Shown here in pieces: positions 8,111 through 17,572 of a stretch of 64,000 bases of DNA. The notes below the pieces were generated by a model that made no database searches, had not been told where the DNA came from, and saw only the letters and a program-made list of their open reading frames with translations. Each line of letters begins with the position of its first letter. Position 1 is the first letter of the stretch. The position numbers and the translations under genes are program-made. Origin of the DNA: Clostridia bacterium (lineage in GTDB: Bacteria > Bacillota > DTU025); NCBI GenBank assembly GCA_034926675.1, contig JAYFQW010000042.1:86337-150336 (forward strand), read 5' to 3'.

Positions 8111-9373
8111 TCAGAATGATGCTTCAGCGACAAGTTCAGGGTACAATGGGAATCTGCGGGTCAGCCCTTCCACGCTGCTTCTCACCACTGCTAGTGCATC
8201 CTCCGACCCGATGTTGGAGAGGGTATCGCTGATGAGCGCTGCTATCTCGCCCATCTCCGATTCCTTCAGCCCACGAGTTGTTACGGCTGGAGTGCCGATT
8301 CGGACACCGCTCGTCACCATGGGCTTTTCTGGATCGAACGGGACCGCGTTCTTGTTCACAGTGATCCCAATCTCATCAAGTGCGCGTTCAGCCGCCTTGC
8401 CCGTGATCCCAGTGCCCCTCATGTCCATGAGCATCAAGTGGTTATCTGTTCCTCCAGAAACGAGGCGCCACCCATGCGCCGACAGGCCTGATGCAAGGGC
8501 CTGAGCATTGGACAGGATCTGCTTCTGATAGGCCGAGAACTCCGGGCGCAAGGCTTCTCCGAACGCCACGGCCTTCGCCGCTATCACATGCATCAAGGGA
8601 CCGCCCTGCGTGCCCGGGAAGATCGCGGAGTCAATCTTCTTCGCCCACTCCGCTTTGCACAGGATCATGCCACCGCGGGGACCTCGGAGGGTCTTGTGTG
8701 TAGTAGTGGTGACGAACTCTGCGTACGGGACGGGATCCGGATGAAGCTTCGCGGCCACAAGGCCAGCAATATGCGCCATGTCCACCATCACAAGGGCTCC
8801 CACGCTATCAGCAATTGCCCTTATGCGCTGGAAATCAATGATTCGCGGATATGCGCTGGCGCCGGCGACTATCATCTTGGGGTGGTGCTCAGCAGCCAAC
8901 GACTGAAGGGCGTCGTAATCAATCCGTTGATCCTCCACGCGGACGCCGTATGGAATAAAGTTGAAGTACTTGCCCGAAATGTTGAGGCGCATCCCGTGAG
9001 TAAGGTGCCCCCCGTGGGCAAGGTTCAAACCCAGCACGGTATCGCCTGGCTCCAGTGCGGCGAAGTAAACGGCCATGTTGGCCTGGGCGCCGGAATGCGG
9101 TTGCACGTTGGCATGGTCCGCTCCGAAGAGCGCCTTTGCCCGCTCGATAGCTAGAGACTCCGCGATGTCCACGTACTCACAGCCGCCGTAGTATCTCTTG
9201 CCGGGGTACCCTTCTGCGTACTTGTTGGTAAGGGGCGACCCGAGCGCCTCAAGAACCGCCCTGCTCACAAAGTTCTCTGAAGCGATCAACTCGATCTTGT
9301 CGTTCTGCCGATGGATTTCGGAGAATATCGCTCTGGCGATCTCCGGGTCCTCGCGTCTGACATAGTCGTACAT
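8111..9373 (-). CDS. glyA: serine hydroxymethyltransferase
   Basis: The 420-residue protein interconverts serine and glycine with tetrahydrofolate and PLP. Visible motifs are LIASENFVS and [15 protein letters not shown] near the N terminus, and the PLP lysine in [34 protein letters not shown] follows, with NKNAVPFDP in the C-terminal domain. ATG at 9373 (MYDYVRRED) is preferred over the longer frame because GAGGGTGA lies just ahead and the length then matches the family. It sits 4 bases after pdxT on the same strand, so pdxS, pdxT and glyA may form one operon in which the PLP supply genes precede a PLP enzyme. Confidence 0.97.
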   Translation of the reverse strand: MYDYVRREDPEIARAIFSEIHRQNDKIELIASENFVSRAVLEALGSPLTNKYAEGYPGKRYYGGCEYVDIAESLAIERAKALFGADHANVQPHSGAQANMAVYFAALEPGDTVLGLNLAHGGHLTHGMRLNISGKYFNFIPYGVRVEDQRIDYDALQSLAAEHHPKMIVAGASAYPRIIDFQRIRAIADSVGALVMVDMAHIAGLVAAKLHPDPVPYAEFVTTTTHKTLRGPRGGMILCKAEWAKKIDSAIFPGTQGGPLMHVIAAKAVAFGEALRPEFSAYQKQILSNAQALASGLSAHGWRLVSGGTDNHLMLMDMRGTGITGKAAERALDEIGITVNKNAVPFDPEKPMVTSGVRIGTPAVTTRGLKESEMGEIAALISDTLSNIGSEDALAVVRSSVEGLTRRFPLYPELVAEASF

Positions 9374-9377
9374 ACGT

Positions 9378-9974
9378 TCACCCTCGCTTTTCCGCATTGT
9401 GCGCCCGATAGTCGGACGCCATCTCAACGAAGAGCGCATGGATTCGCGCATCGGAAGTCAGTTCAGGATGAAAAGCGCAGCCCAGAAGATGCGCCTGCCG
9501 CACAAAGACCGGCTCGCCGCCGAAACGTGCAAGCACTGACACTTCCGAAGCGACCTGCCTTATGATCGGTGCACGGATGAACACTCCCGGGAAGGGCTCA
9601 CCCATCCCCTCCACATTCAAGTCGACTTCAAAACTATCGACCTGCCGCCCGAACGCGTTCCGCTCAACGGATATGTCCATAAGGCCCAGCCTTGGCTGGG
9701 CGCTCCCAACTATCTCCCTGGCAAGGAGTATGAGCCCTGTGCACGTGCCGAAAACCGGCATTCCACACTCCGCTGCAGCCCGTATCGATCGATCGAGGCC
9801 AAACTGCGTGAGCAGCTTGCCGTGGGTAGTGCTCTCTCCGCCCGGAAGGATCAGGCCGTCCACATCTGCCAGTGTAGCTGCATCCCTGACCGGGACCGCT
9901 TCCACTCCGAGAGATCTGACCATGTCGATATGCTCCGACACAGCCCCCTGATAAGACAGAACACCGATCCTCAT
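9378..9974 (-). CDS. pdxT: pyridoxal 5'-phosphate synthase glutaminase subunit
   Basis: The 198-residue class I glutamine amidotransferase releases ammonia from glutamine for PdxS. The start [15 protein letters not shown], the oxyanion region [12 protein letters not shown], the nucleophile cysteine in [11 protein letters not shown] and the C-terminal HPELTSD (His-Glu of the triad) are all present. GGGGGTGC precedes the ATG. It lies 50 bases after pdxS, so the two subunits are made together. Confidence 0.97.
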   Translation of the reverse strand: MRIGVLSYQGAVSEHIDMVRSLGVEAVPVRDAATLADVDGLILPGGESTTHGKLLTQFGLDRSIRAAAECGMPVFGTCTGLILLAREIVGSAQPRLGLMDISVERNAFGRQVDSFEVDLNVEGMGEPFPGVFIRAPIIRQVASEVSVLARFGGEPVFVRQAHLLGCAFHPELTSDARIHALFVEMASDYRAHNAEKRG

Positions 9975-10024
9975 CGGATTCCAGCACCCCCAGATGGTAG
10001 GACATCGTGCAGCTGCGCCCGCTG

Positions 10025-10924
10025 CTACCAGCCGCGTCCCTGAATTTTGCTGGCCTCATCCATGGATGAGGCGTCGATTCCCCTCATCGCTTCTCCAAGC
10101 CCCCTAGATACCTCAGCGAGGACTTTCGGATCAGCGTAGTTCGCCACCGCCAAAACCACCGCTTTGGCCATCGCCGCAGGGTTCTCCGACTTAAAGATCC
10201 CAGAGCCCACAAAGACCCCATCTGCGCCGAGTTGCATCATCAGAGCGGCATCGGCGGGAATCGCCACGCCGCCAGCGGCGAAGTTGACCACCGGCAGCCG
10301 GCCAGTGGAGGCTACCTCGCACACGAGGTCGTATGGAGCGCCCATTTCCTTTGCGACGGTCATGAGCTCTTCATGGGGCAGATTCTGAAGCCTGCGAATA
10401 TCTCCAATTACCGCACGAATATGGCGAACGGCCTCCACAATATCACCAGTGCCAGCCTCGCCCTTTGTTCGCATCATGGCAGCGCCCTCGCCTATCCTTC
10501 TGAGGGCCTCTCCCAGGTTCCTGCAACCGCATACAAACGGGACTTTGAAGGCGTTCTTATCGATATGGTATTTATCGTCAGCAGGAGTGAGCACTTCGCT
10601 TTCGTCGATGAAATCGACTCCCAAGGCCTCTAATATCTGTGCCTCTACGAAATGCCCTATCCGCGCCTTCGCCATTACTGGAATGGTCACGACGCTCTTT
10701 ATGCGCTCAACCACGGTAGGGTCGGCCATTCTTGCCACACCGCCGGCAGCACGGATGTCAGCCGGAACGCGTTCCAACGCCATCACGGCGACCGCTCCGG
10801 CATCTTCAGCGATCTTTGCCTGCTCAGCTGTTGTGACATCCATTATCACGCCACCCTTGAGCATCTGAGCTAGCCCGGCCTTGACTCTAAGGGTTCCCCT
10901 CTCGGAAGTCTCTCCGCCCGCCAT
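10025..10924 (-). CDS. pdxS: pyridoxal 5'-phosphate synthase lyase subunit
   Basis: The 299-residue TIM-barrel protein makes PLP from ribose 5-phosphate, glyceraldehyde 3-phosphate and PdxT-derived ammonia. [33 protein letters not shown] is the family hallmark. The two catalytic lysines lie in VMAKARIGH and in the [10 protein letters not shown] region. [30 protein letters not shown] forms the phosphate site. ATG at 10924 is chosen: GGAGGG lies seven bases ahead, and a promoter at 10959-10987 would start transcription at about 10952, downstream of the longer ORF start. Confidence 0.97.
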   Translation of the reverse strand: MAGGETSERGTLRVKAGLAQMLKGGVIMDVTTAEQAKIAEDAGAVAVMALERVPADIRAAGGVARMADPTVVERIKSVVTIPVMAKARIGHFVEAQILEALGVDFIDESEVLTPADDKYHIDKNAFKVPFVCGCRNLGEALRRIGEGAAMMRTKGEAGTGDIVEAVRHIRAVIGDIRRLQNLPHEELMTVAKEMGAPYDLVCEVASTGRLPVVNFAAGGVAIPADAALMMQLGADGVFVGSGIFKSENPAAMAKAVVLAVANYADPKVLAEVSRGLGEAMRGIDASSMDEASKIQGRGW

Positions 10925-10958
10925 GCAGAATCCCTCCATGTGTCGAAATCCATTGTTC

Positions 10959-10987
10959 ATTGTACTACACTGCTAGAGCATGCACAA
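10959..10987 (-). promoter_or_regulatory. promoter of pdxS-pdxT(-glyA)
   Basis: TTGTGC (10987-10982), 17 bases, then TACAAT (10964-10959) on the minus strand. The leader before the pdxS ATG would be about 28 bases. Confidence 0.65.
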
Positions 10988-11186
10988 TACATTGCCCCTG
11001 CGCCCTCGCCGACTGCGCCGTCCCGCTGGCCGCAGGTCATCGCTGCCCACGCGTGGGCGTACAACACGTGGACTCCTCTGCTTACGCGGAGGAGCCCAGC
11101 CCAAGACGCGTGTAGGTTCATTCCCACTATCGTGAGCACGAGCCGTCGAGACAGCCTGCGGCAGACGCCTCCGCGAGTGCGAGGAG

Positions 11187-11354
11187 CTATGCCGGGTTCG
11201 GCGCGCCAACCGGGCACACATCGTGGCAGTTGCCGCAGTCAATGCACTTATCCGGATCGATAACGTAGATGTCGCCCTCACTGATGGCCTCAGTGGGGCA
11301 CTCGGGCTTGCACGCTCCGCAAGCAATGCAGTCATTGTTGATCTTGTGCGCCAA
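11187..11354 (-). CDS. small 2[4Fe-4S] ferredoxin
   Basis: This 55-residue protein has two classical cluster motifs, CIACGACKPECP and CIDCGNCHDVCP, the length and spacing of clostridial ferredoxins. It is a likely electron acceptor for the por enzyme a few kilobases away. The start is TTG at 11354 (MAHKINNDCIACG), with AGGAGTG ahead. A promoter is visible at 11391-11419. The spacer to pdxS (10988-11186) holds several GC-rich inverted repeats but no gene that I can support. Confidence 0.93.
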   Translation of the reverse strand: MAHKINNDCIACGACKPECPTEAISEGDIYVIDPDKCIDCGNCHDVCPVGAPNPA

Positions 11355-11390
11355 CAGAAAACACTCCTTCTGAGGTGTAATACCCGGTTC

Positions 11391-11419
11391 ATTCTACACG
11401 ATGACCGGGAGTCATACAA
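11391..11419 (-). promoter_or_regulatory. promoter of the ferredoxin gene
   Basis: TTGTAT (11419-11414), 17 bases, TAGAAT (11396-11391) on the minus strand, about 35 bases ahead of the TTG start. Confidence 0.6.
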
Positions 11420-11581
11420 TCACCCCTCGCCCATCTTTTCGATGTGAGCCCCGGTTTCCCACGGCAATTCCAAGGAAACAGCGGCGAGGCAGCGAAAGGC
11501 TTGGATGCATAACGATACGGAGAAAGCGCCGGTGGAGGCACAATCCTCTACCGACGCGTTCAAACGAAACTGAAGGCAATA

Positions 11582-11657
11582 TGGTGGACCCGACGCGGAT
11601 CGAACGCGCGACCTCTAGAGTGCGATTCAAGCGCTCTCCCAGCTGAGCTACGGGCCC
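11582..11657 (-). tRNA. tRNA-Ala(CGC)
   Basis: The minus strand gives a 76-base tRNA with acceptor GGGCCCG/CGGGTCC, discriminator A and encoded CCA. G3 pairs with U70, the alanine identity signal. The anticodon loop reads ATCGCAC with anticodon CGC (codon GCG). The anticodon stem CTTGA/TCTAG has one T-T mismatch, and position 32 is A instead of the usual pyrimidine. Confidence 0.92.
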
Positions 11658-11679
11658 ATCTGAACTCTTCGCAACGTTG

Positions 11680-11708
11680 ATACTACCACACGATAGCTCT
11701 CAAGTCAA
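11680..11708 (-). promoter_or_regulatory. promoter of tRNA-Ala
   Basis: TTGACT (11708-11703), 17 bases, TAGTAT (11685-11680) on the minus strand, about 20 bases ahead of the tRNA. Confidence 0.7.
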
Positions 11709-11782
11709 CGGGCGAAGCGAAGGCGCGAAGGCAAGCCGCGGAGGCAACGGGCAAAGGCTGGTTGCCGAATTCCCCCATTAAC

Positions 11783-12514
11783 TCAGCGTTTGCTGAGGCG
11801 CGAAGCAGCAGCTGCGTCCAGAAAGCACACTACGCTGGGGTGGGTCTGAAGGATGGATGCCGGCGTCTTCGGGGTAACCGGACCCTCCAGAGCATTTTTG
11901 ATAATGTCGGCCTTGCCATCTCCGGATGCCAGGAGGACTATCTCTCGCGCCTTCATGATCGTTCCGATGCCCATGGACATGGCAGAGCCTGGTAGAGTGT
12001 CGTACCCTCCCTTGGCCTGGTTCACCTCAACAGTCTGCCTGGCAAGCTGCACAACATGGGTAGTGGAATTCCTGTCCGTTCCCGGTTCGTTGAAACCTAT
12101 GTGGCCATTCATCCCTATTCCCAGGACCTGCAGATCAATGCCGCCGGCTGCCTCAATGAGAGCTTCGTAGCGCGCGCACTCGCCGTCGGCATCCAAAGCG
12201 GCCCCATCTGGAATGTGGACTAGCAATGGGTTTAGGTTCACGTGAGAGAGCAGGTTATCAGCCATGAACGTATGGTAGCTTCTGGGATCATCGTGGGCAA
12301 GCCCACAGTACTCGTCGAGGTTGAAAGTCGTAAGGCCGGAAAAGTCGAGCCCTTCCTCCCGATGGAGCCTGGAAAGCTCAGCGTACATGCCCACCGGAGT
12401 CTCACCAGTGGCAAGCCCGAGCACCATGTGGGGTTTCCTCATGACCCGCTCGGAGATGAAGTGGGCCGCCCTGGAGCTCATCTCGGCATAATCTCTGCAT
12501 ATGACAACCTGCAC
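11783..12514 (-). CDS. nagB: glucosamine-6-phosphate deaminase
   Basis: The 243-residue enzyme converts glucosamine 6-phosphate to fructose 6-phosphate and ammonia. GLATGETPVGMY and TTFNLDEYCGLAHDDPRSY bind phosphate and hold the catalytic aspartate, and GIGMNGHIGFNEPG holds the catalytic histidine loop. GTG at 12514 is chosen because GGAGG lies eight bases ahead and the protein then begins at the usual place (VQVVICRDYAE). It is the last gene of greA-lysS-nagB, 22 bases after lysS. No amino-sugar transporter or nagA is nearby, so it may serve cell-wall sugar turnover. Confidence 0.95.
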   Translation of the reverse strand: MQVVICRDYAEMSSRAAHFISERVMRKPHMVLGLATGETPVGMYAELSRLHREEGLDFSGLTTFNLDEYCGLAHDDPRSYHTFMADNLLSHVNLNPLLVHIPDGAALDADGECARYEALIEAAGGIDLQVLGIGMNGHIGFNEPGTDRNSTTHVVQLARQTVEVNQAKGGYDTLPGSAMSMGIGTIMKAREIVLLASGDGKADIIKNALEGPVTPKTPASILQTHPSVVCFLDAAAASRLSKR

Positions 12515-12536
12515 AGGCACAGCCTCCAATACTCGT

Positions 12537-14024
12537 CTAGTCCCTCGGACGCATCTGAGGGAAGAGGATGACATCCCTGATCGACGCGGAATCCGTCAGG
12601 GTCATTATTAGCCTGTCCACTCCAAGACCCATTCCACCGGTGGGGGGCATGCCATATTCCAGCGCAGTCAGGAAATCCTCGTCCAGAGGATGAGCCTCGT
12701 CGTCGCCGTGCTCTCTCTGAGCCACCTGATACATGAACCGCTCCCTCTGGTCGATTGGGTCGTTCAGCTCTGAAAAGGCGTTGGCTAGTTCACGCCCAGC
12801 GCACACCGCCTCGAACCTGTATGTGAAACGGGGATCGCCTGAGAGCTTCTTCGCCAAAGGCGACACTTCGATTGGGTAGTCCAACACGAAGGTGGGCTGG
12901 ATCAGATTCGCTTCGACCTTCTCCTCATACGCTTCGCTCAGGCACTTGCCGCAAGAGGCATCATCGTCAACCTCCAGGCCCATGCCACGGGCCGCGCGCA
13001 CGGCTTCAGCCTGTGGAAGCGACGGAAAGTCGACGCCTGTGCGCCTGATCACGAGATCACGCATCGTGGCTCTCGGCCACGGAGGCGCGAAGTCGATCTC
13101 GGCGCCCTGATAGGTGACGTGAGTGGCGCCAAGCGCCGTCTGCGCGACGTACGACACGAGGCCTTCGGTTATGTCCATCATGTCGTGGTAGTCGGCATAA
13201 GCCTGGTACAGCTCAATGGATGTGAATTCCGGGTTATGCTTTGTGGAGATGCCCTCGTTCCGGAAGATGCGGCCCATCTCGTACACGCGCTCCAGGCCGC
13301 CAACTATCAGCCTCTTAAGGTGCAGCTCTGTCGCAATCCGAAGGTAAAGATCCATATCAAGCGCGTTGTGATGCGTAATGAAAGGCCGGGCTGCCGCGCC
13401 TCCCGCCAGTGTGTGCATCGCAGGGGTCTCCACCTCAAGGAACCCGCGAGAATCAAGGTAACTTCTGATCGCACCGACGATCTTCGTTCGAAGAATGAAC
13501 GTCCTCCGAACCTCCGGGTTGACTATGAGGTCAACGTAGCGCATGCGGTAGCGCATGTCCACGTCTTTGAGGCCGTGCCACTTCTCCGGGAGGGGCCGAA
13601 GCGCCTTCGAGAGCATCGTGAAGGAGGAGACATCGACGCTGATTTCACCGCGTCGCGTCCGGAAAACCCGTCCATTGATGCCGATGATATCGCCGATATC
13701 CACCTGGCCGAGCATGGAGTATGCCTCTTCGCCAATGGTGTCCTGGCGGGCGTAGATCTGAATCCGCCCTGAGAGGTCCAGAAGATCGAGGAACGAGGCC
13801 TTTCCATGTCCCCTGACAGCCATCACCCGGCCTGCCAGGGATACTTGTACTCCATCGAGCTGTGCAAAGCTCTCGATCACCTGGGAGGCGCTGTGGGTCC
13901 TGACGAACCTTCCACCGAACGGGTCTACACCGTGAGCCCTCCAGTAGTCCAGCTTCGCCTGGCGCTGAGCAATCTCGTCGCCTAGCAATGAGCTTTCGCT
14001 GACATTACCGCCAAGCTCGTCCAT
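12537..14024 (-). CDS. lysS: lysyl-tRNA synthetase, class II
   Basis: The 495-residue protein starts with an OB-fold anticodon-binding domain (VSLAGRVMAVRGHGKASFLDLLD) followed by the class II core. The core has MRYRMRYVDLIVNPEVR, the motif 2 region FRNEGISTKHNPEFTSIELYQAYADY and the motif 3 end MPPTGGMGLGVDRLIMTLTDS. A four-cysteine-like element, CGKCLSEAYEEK, lies near residue 360. The gene follows greA by 16 bases, a common arrangement in Bacillota. GGGTGAG precedes the ATG. Confidence 0.97.
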   Translation of the reverse strand: MDELGGNVSESSLLGDEIAQRQAKLDYWRAHGVDPFGGRFVRTHSASQVIESFAQLDGVQVSLAGRVMAVRGHGKASFLDLLDLSGRIQIYARQDTIGEEAYSMLGQVDIGDIIGINGRVFRTRRGEISVDVSSFTMLSKALRPLPEKWHGLKDVDMRYRMRYVDLIVNPEVRRTFILRTKIVGAIRSYLDSRGFLEVETPAMHTLAGGAAARPFITHHNALDMDLYLRIATELHLKRLIVGGLERVYEMGRIFRNEGISTKHNPEFTSIELYQAYADYHDMMDITEGLVSYVAQTALGATHVTYQGAEIDFAPPWPRATMRDLVIRRTGVDFPSLPQAEAVRAARGMGLEVDDDASCGKCLSEAYEEKVEANLIQPTFVLDYPIEVSPLAKKLSGDPRFTYRFEAVCAGRELANAFSELNDPIDQRERFMYQVAQREHGDDEAHPLDEDFLTALEYGMPPTGGMGLGVDRLIMTLTDSASIRDVILFPQMRPRD

Positions 14025-14040
14025 TTGGTCACACTCACCC

Positions 14041-14529
14041 TTATCTTGCGATCTTTTCCACCCTGTACATCACTACCCCGGCAGGAACCGATACCGGCAC
14101 TGTGCTCCCGACGGTCTTGCCGAGAACAGCCCTGCCCACGGGCGATTCGTTGGAAATCCGCTTCTTGCTTGGATTTGCCTCAGCCGAGCCCACTATAGTG
14201 TACTCCTCGGCTTCCCCATCTTTGCCGTCTTTCAGGATCTCCGTCAGGATCACAGTGGAGCCGACAGACACTGAGTCCTGGTCGCCGCCCGAGCCGTCGA
14301 TGAGTTTCGCATTCCTTAGCATCCACTCCAGCTGCGCGATGCGTGCTTCGACGAAGCCCTGCTCGTTCTTGGCGTCATCATACTCGGAGTTGTCGGTTAT
14401 GTCGCCGAACTCCTTGGCCTGCTTGATCCTCTCCGCAACCTCGCGTCGCTTCTCCACGCGAAGGTGCTCCAGTTCCTTCTCGAGGTTCTGAAGCCCCTCG
14501 GCAGTGAGGATTACTTCCTTCTCGGGCAT
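14041..14529 (-). CDS. greA: transcription elongation factor GreA
   Basis: The 162-residue protein rescues backtracked RNA polymerase. The N-terminal coiled coil (LEKELEHLRVEKRREVAERIKQAKEFGDITDNSEYDDAK) carries the acidic tip residues DITDNSEYD that enter the secondary channel. The C-terminal FKBP-like domain follows, with GSAEANPSKKRISNESPVGRALLG-type sequence. ATG at 14529 gives MPEKEVILTAEG, the usual start; the longer frame to 14655 covers the promoter. It is the first gene of the greA-lysS-nagB operon. Confidence 0.96.
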   Translation of the reverse strand: MPEKEVILTAEGLQNLEKELEHLRVEKRREVAERIKQAKEFGDITDNSEYDDAKNEQGFVEARIAQLEWMLRNAKLIDGSGGDQDSVSVGSTVILTEILKDGKDGEAEEYTIVGSAEANPSKKRISNESPVGRAVLGKTVGSTVPVSVPAGVVMYRVEKIAR

Positions 14530-14668
14530 CGCTCGTAGTTCCCCCTCGAACATCAATTCCGGGCTCACAGCCCGGCATGGTATCCATTCTATGCACGCAT
14601 GCGCGATCGGATTCAGAGCCGCAAAGGTGAAAAAAAAGGATGGCGCAACCGCCACAAGTCACGCCAAT

Positions 14669-14697
14669 ATTATGGCAAGACCATCCCAGCTTGTCAA
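14669..14697 (-). promoter_or_regulatory. promoter of greA-lysS-nagB
   Basis: TTGACA (14697-14692), 17 bases, CATAAT (14674-14669) on the minus strand. The leader before greA is about 135 bases. The rest of 14698-14858 is GC-rich spacer in which I see no gene. Confidence 0.7.
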
Positions 14698-14858
14698 GGA
14701 GTGCGCGCGCCACCGCCCCGCAAGTCGCCTGGAGAGCGCACCGCGCCGCAGCGCCCGCGGCGTCATGTGTTACGCCCGCTATGAGGCGACGACGCGAGGC
14801 AATAATGGCAGAAGGCGTGGCAAGCTCCTTCTGCCAGGTGCACATCTGAGAGAACCGT

Positions 14859-14935
14859 CGTTCTGGCGACATTCTACCGGCGTTCTAGCGACGTACTACC
14901 GGCGTCTAGCGACGTACTACCGGCGTTCTAGCGGC
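14859..14935. repeat. 21-22 bp tandem repeat overlapping a gene end
   Basis: About three and a half copies of a 21-22 base unit (consensus CGTTCTAGCGACGTACTACC plus GG) run from 14859. The last partial copy contains the stop codon of the dehydrogenase-like gene that ends at 14928. Confidence 0.85.
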
Positions 14936-15845
14936 TTTCGCCGTATCGTACCACTCTGGGCCGTATATCGAGCTTATCAAGCATATCGAAATAGTCCTTC
15001 TCGGCAATCTCCGATACAGGCTTGTTGATCATCGTGACGAGCAGGGCTTCGATTACGTTTGTTCCGAAAGATCGCCCTTGCATCTCAGGGGTAGTGGTCA
15101 CGAGGACACTCGCACCGCGCCTGCCAAGCTCGTCCACATCTTTCGACGTGACCGTGTTGGTAATGACTGTCTTCCCGTCGATGCGATCGGGAAGGTATTT
15201 TCGAATGTAGTGGAAATCTCCGGCTATCACGTCGGCCCTGTCGTAGTACTTCTGGTACTTCCTCGGACCAGCGGAACCGCTCTGCTCCTTCCCGGTAGGA
15301 TACAGCCATTTGAACGGGATCTGCGTGATTATCGGCATCACTATGGGCGCGAGCCGGTAAAGGGATCTCACCGAGTGCAGAGGGATGGGGATTCCCACTG
15401 CGAACATCAGATCGCCGTACGTGACCTTGCAGCCGAGCTCCTCGAAGGCGATTCCCATTCCTATTCTATCGATCGCGCACACCACGAACACGTTCTTCCC
15501 CGCGATGGGCAACTTCTCCACCTCAGCCACGCGCTTCACGACTCGATATTCCAGGCTGCTCTTGAGGCCTGTACCGTCCACAAGGGGAGTCTTCTGGGCG
15601 GCCGCTGCTATGTGCCTGGCATCCTTGAAAACGAACTTCTTGCCTGCGCCGGCCATATATAGGTCGATTCCTCCCATGCCAAATGCATCGACCTTGCCGT
15701 CAAGCTCCCGTATGAGTTCCACCGCGCGCTCTATATTGCCATCGGTACCGATCCGCTCAAGGAGAACGTCCTCACCTAGCACGTTTATGGTGGCCTTGTG
15801 GTTCCGGTCGGACGAGCCTATGCTCACACTGACGATGTGTTTCAC
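14928..15845 (-). CDS. quinate/shikimate dehydrogenase-like protein
   Basis: The 305-residue protein begins VKHIVSVSIGSSDRNHKATINVLGEDVLLERIGTDGN and contains VDAFGMGGIDLYM and GKNVFVVCAIDRIGMGIAFEELGCKVTYGDLMF. I recognise it as the family often labelled quinate 5-dehydrogenase in anaerobic Bacillota. The label is weakly supported, since the classical shikimate dehydrogenase motifs are not obvious. A Rossmann-like segment follows residue 120. GTG at 15845 has GGAGGG ahead and overlaps the TGA stop of the upstream HTH regulator (GTGA), so the pair is coupled. Its real substrate is unknown. Tandem repeats cover its stop codon. Confidence 0.6.
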   Translation of the reverse strand: MKHIVSVSIGSSDRNHKATINVLGEDVLLERIGTDGNIERAVELIRELDGKVDAFGMGGIDLYMAGAGKKFVFKDARHIAAAAQKTPLVDGTGLKSSLEYRVVKRVAEVEKLPIAGKNVFVVCAIDRIGMGIAFEELGCKVTYGDLMFAVGIPIPLHSVRSLYRLAPIVMPIITQIPFKWLYPTGKEQSGSAGPRKYQKYYDRADVIAGDFHYIRKYLPDRIDGKTVITNTVTSKDVDELGRRGASVLVTTTPEMQGRSFGTNVIEALLVTMINKPVSEIAEKDYFDMLDKLDIRPRVVRYGESR

Positions 15846-16429
15846 TTTTTCGCGCCCTCCCGCACGGCCCCGATTATGGCCGTTATCTGCTCTGGTTCCA
15901 CGTGTACGTCTTCTCTGATCGGGGAATGCCCGATAACCACGGAGGTGACCTTGTTGCCTAGGATCGCCTCCATGAGCCTCACCCTCATGTCGGATCCAAG
16001 AAACACAATCCGGTCGTACTGCTGAAACCCGGATATCGCCACTACTACGTCGTTCAGGAGCTCGATGCCAGATCGCTCCCTTACGTACGCCCATCTTTCT
16101 GTGTCGTTCATGAGCCAGACGAAGTCCACACCAGCTGTTCTCGCGATGACCTCGATCTCGTCCTTGTTCCCCACTGGGAAGCCCACTAGGGCCACGCGGC
16201 GCCCCTTCCGCACCTCGCCGAGGCTCTCGATCCGAGATACGAAAGGCCTATCTATGCCCACGGCTGCAGCAGCCTCAGCCTGGGATGCCCCATTCTGTCG
16301 CAGCTCAAACAGGCGTTCCAGGGTACGATCGATCTTGTCGCGATCGATCACTCTATCTCCAATCCTTATGAGCGTCGTGGTGATCACCCCCGGGATTCCG
16401 CGTGTGTCTGTGTTCACACATATGTGCAC
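15842..16429 (-). CDS. HTH transcriptional regulator paired with the dehydrogenase-like gene
   Basis: The 195-residue protein has an XRE/sigma-like helix-turn-helix in the first 80 residues (RTLERLFELRQNGASQAEAAAAVGIDRPFVSRIE). A C-terminal alpha/beta domain follows (GRRVALVGFPVGNKDEIEVIARTAGVDFVWLMNDTERW) of a type I do not recognise; it may sense a metabolite. Its stop overlaps the start of the enzyme gene, so it probably controls that gene. The start is uncertain: ATG at 16429 lies inside a CACATATGTG palindrome that could be its operator, and GTG at 16387 is an alternative. Neither has a ribosome site. Confidence 0.65.
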   Translation of the reverse strand: MHICVNTDTRGIPGVITTTLIRIGDRVIDRDKIDRTLERLFELRQNGASQAEAAAAVGIDRPFVSRIESLGEVRKGRRVALVGFPVGNKDEIEVIARTAGVDFVWLMNDTERWAYVRERSGIELLNDVVVAISGFQQYDRIVFLGSDMRVRLMEAILGNKVTSVVIGHSPIREDVHVEPEQITAIIGAVREGAKK

Positions 16430-16457
16430 AACTAGATTCTAGCAGACGTCAACCTCC

Positions 16458-16517
16458 AAAACAAGAGCGGGCTGGCGGTCGGCGGTCACTCACGACCGCT
16501 CGGCCCCACCCGCTACT
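16458..16517 (-). terminator. terminator after dus
   Basis: A long GC-rich hairpin (GAGCGGG... arms, with GCGGTC/GACCGC inside) is followed on the minus strand by TTGTTTT. It ends the coaX-hflX-dus transcript. Confidence 0.75.
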
Positions 16518-16561
16518 CTCGCTGCAGGATGCAAACTGCCATCATTCAGCTGGATGCCTGT

Positions 16562-17572
16562 TCACCGAGGCGCCATGCTCTCCCGATACTCCGCCAGGAT
16601 TCCGCGCAGGGCCTCCAGATCAGGGGCGGTGTTGATCTGGTCGCGCACCCGCGTTGCCCCACGCAGGCCCCTGATATACCAGGCCAGATGCTTCCGCATC
16701 TCGGATGTGGCTGTCCTCTCGCCGCTGTGCCGGGCCGAGTCGGCCAGATGCCTCGCGGCCATAGCAATTCGCTCGCTGGGAGTCGGCCCCGGAAGCAGTT
16801 CACCTGTGCGGAGGTAATGAAGACATTCCTCAAAGATCCACGGGTTCCCCAGCGCCGCCCTGCCTATCATGACGCCGGCGCACCCGGTCTCCGCCATCAT
16901 GCGCGCCACATCCTCGGGACCCCTGATGTCCCCATTTCCGATCACTGGGACATCCACGGCCTCCACTACCCGAGCAATGATCGACCAGTCGGCCTTGCCG
17001 CTGTATCCCTGCGCTTTCGTCCTACCGTGGACTGCCACTGCAGATGCGCCCGCTCCGGCGCACCCCTTTGCGAACTCAGCTGCGTTGACGCTGGATTCAT
17101 CCCAACCCTTGCGGATCTTGACTGTGACGGGAACCTTTGCAGCCCCGCACACTGCCCGGACAATCGCCCATGCCCGTTCCGGATCCCGCATCAAGGCTGA
17201 ACCTTCGGAGTTGCGCACCACTTTTGGGACTGGGCATCCCATGTTGATGTCGATTATGTCGGCCCCTGCCTTCTCTGCAGCACGCGCGGCATCAGCCAGC
17301 ACAGCGGGGTCCGGCCCGAAAACCTGAATCGACACCGGGCGCTCCTCATCAGAGATCCTCATCATCTGATGAGTCCTGCGGTTGTCGTGGGTCAAGGCCA
17401 TCGCACTGATCATCTCGGTGTACACAAGCGCGCACCCTTGCTCCTTGCATAGCAGGCGGAATGGGCCATCGCATACTCCTGCCATAGGGGCAAGGACCAG
17501 TGGGTTTGCGATTATCACATCACGTACGCTGAAAGGTCTATTCAGGCACAGGCTTGACATTCTTTGCCCCAT
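16562..17572 (-). CDS. dusB: tRNA-dihydrouridine synthase
   Basis: The 336-residue FMN enzyme reduces uridines of the tRNA D-loop. It has LVLAPMAGVCDGPFRLLCKEQGC at the N terminus, NMGCPVPKVVRNSEGSALM with the active-site cysteine, KIRKGWD, HGRTKAQGYSGKADW and GNGDIRGPEDVARMM. The layout fits the DusB type found next to housekeeping genes in Bacillota. Its start (ATG 17572, or ATG 17560) lies inside the end of hflX, so the two are translationally coupled. Confidence 0.93.
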   Translation of the reverse strand: MGQRMSSLCLNRPFSVRDVIIANPLVLAPMAGVCDGPFRLLCKEQGCALVYTEMISAMALTHDNRRTHQMMRISDEERPVSIQVFGPDPAVLADAARAAEKAGADIIDINMGCPVPKVVRNSEGSALMRDPERAWAIVRAVCGAAKVPVTVKIRKGWDESSVNAAEFAKGCAGAGASAVAVHGRTKAQGYSGKADWSIIARVVEAVDVPVIGNGDIRGPEDVARMMAETGCAGVMIGRAALGNPWIFEECLHYLRTGELLPGPTPSERIAMAARHLADSARHSGERTATSEMRKHLAWYIRGLRGATRVRDQINTAPDLEALRGILAEYRESMAPR

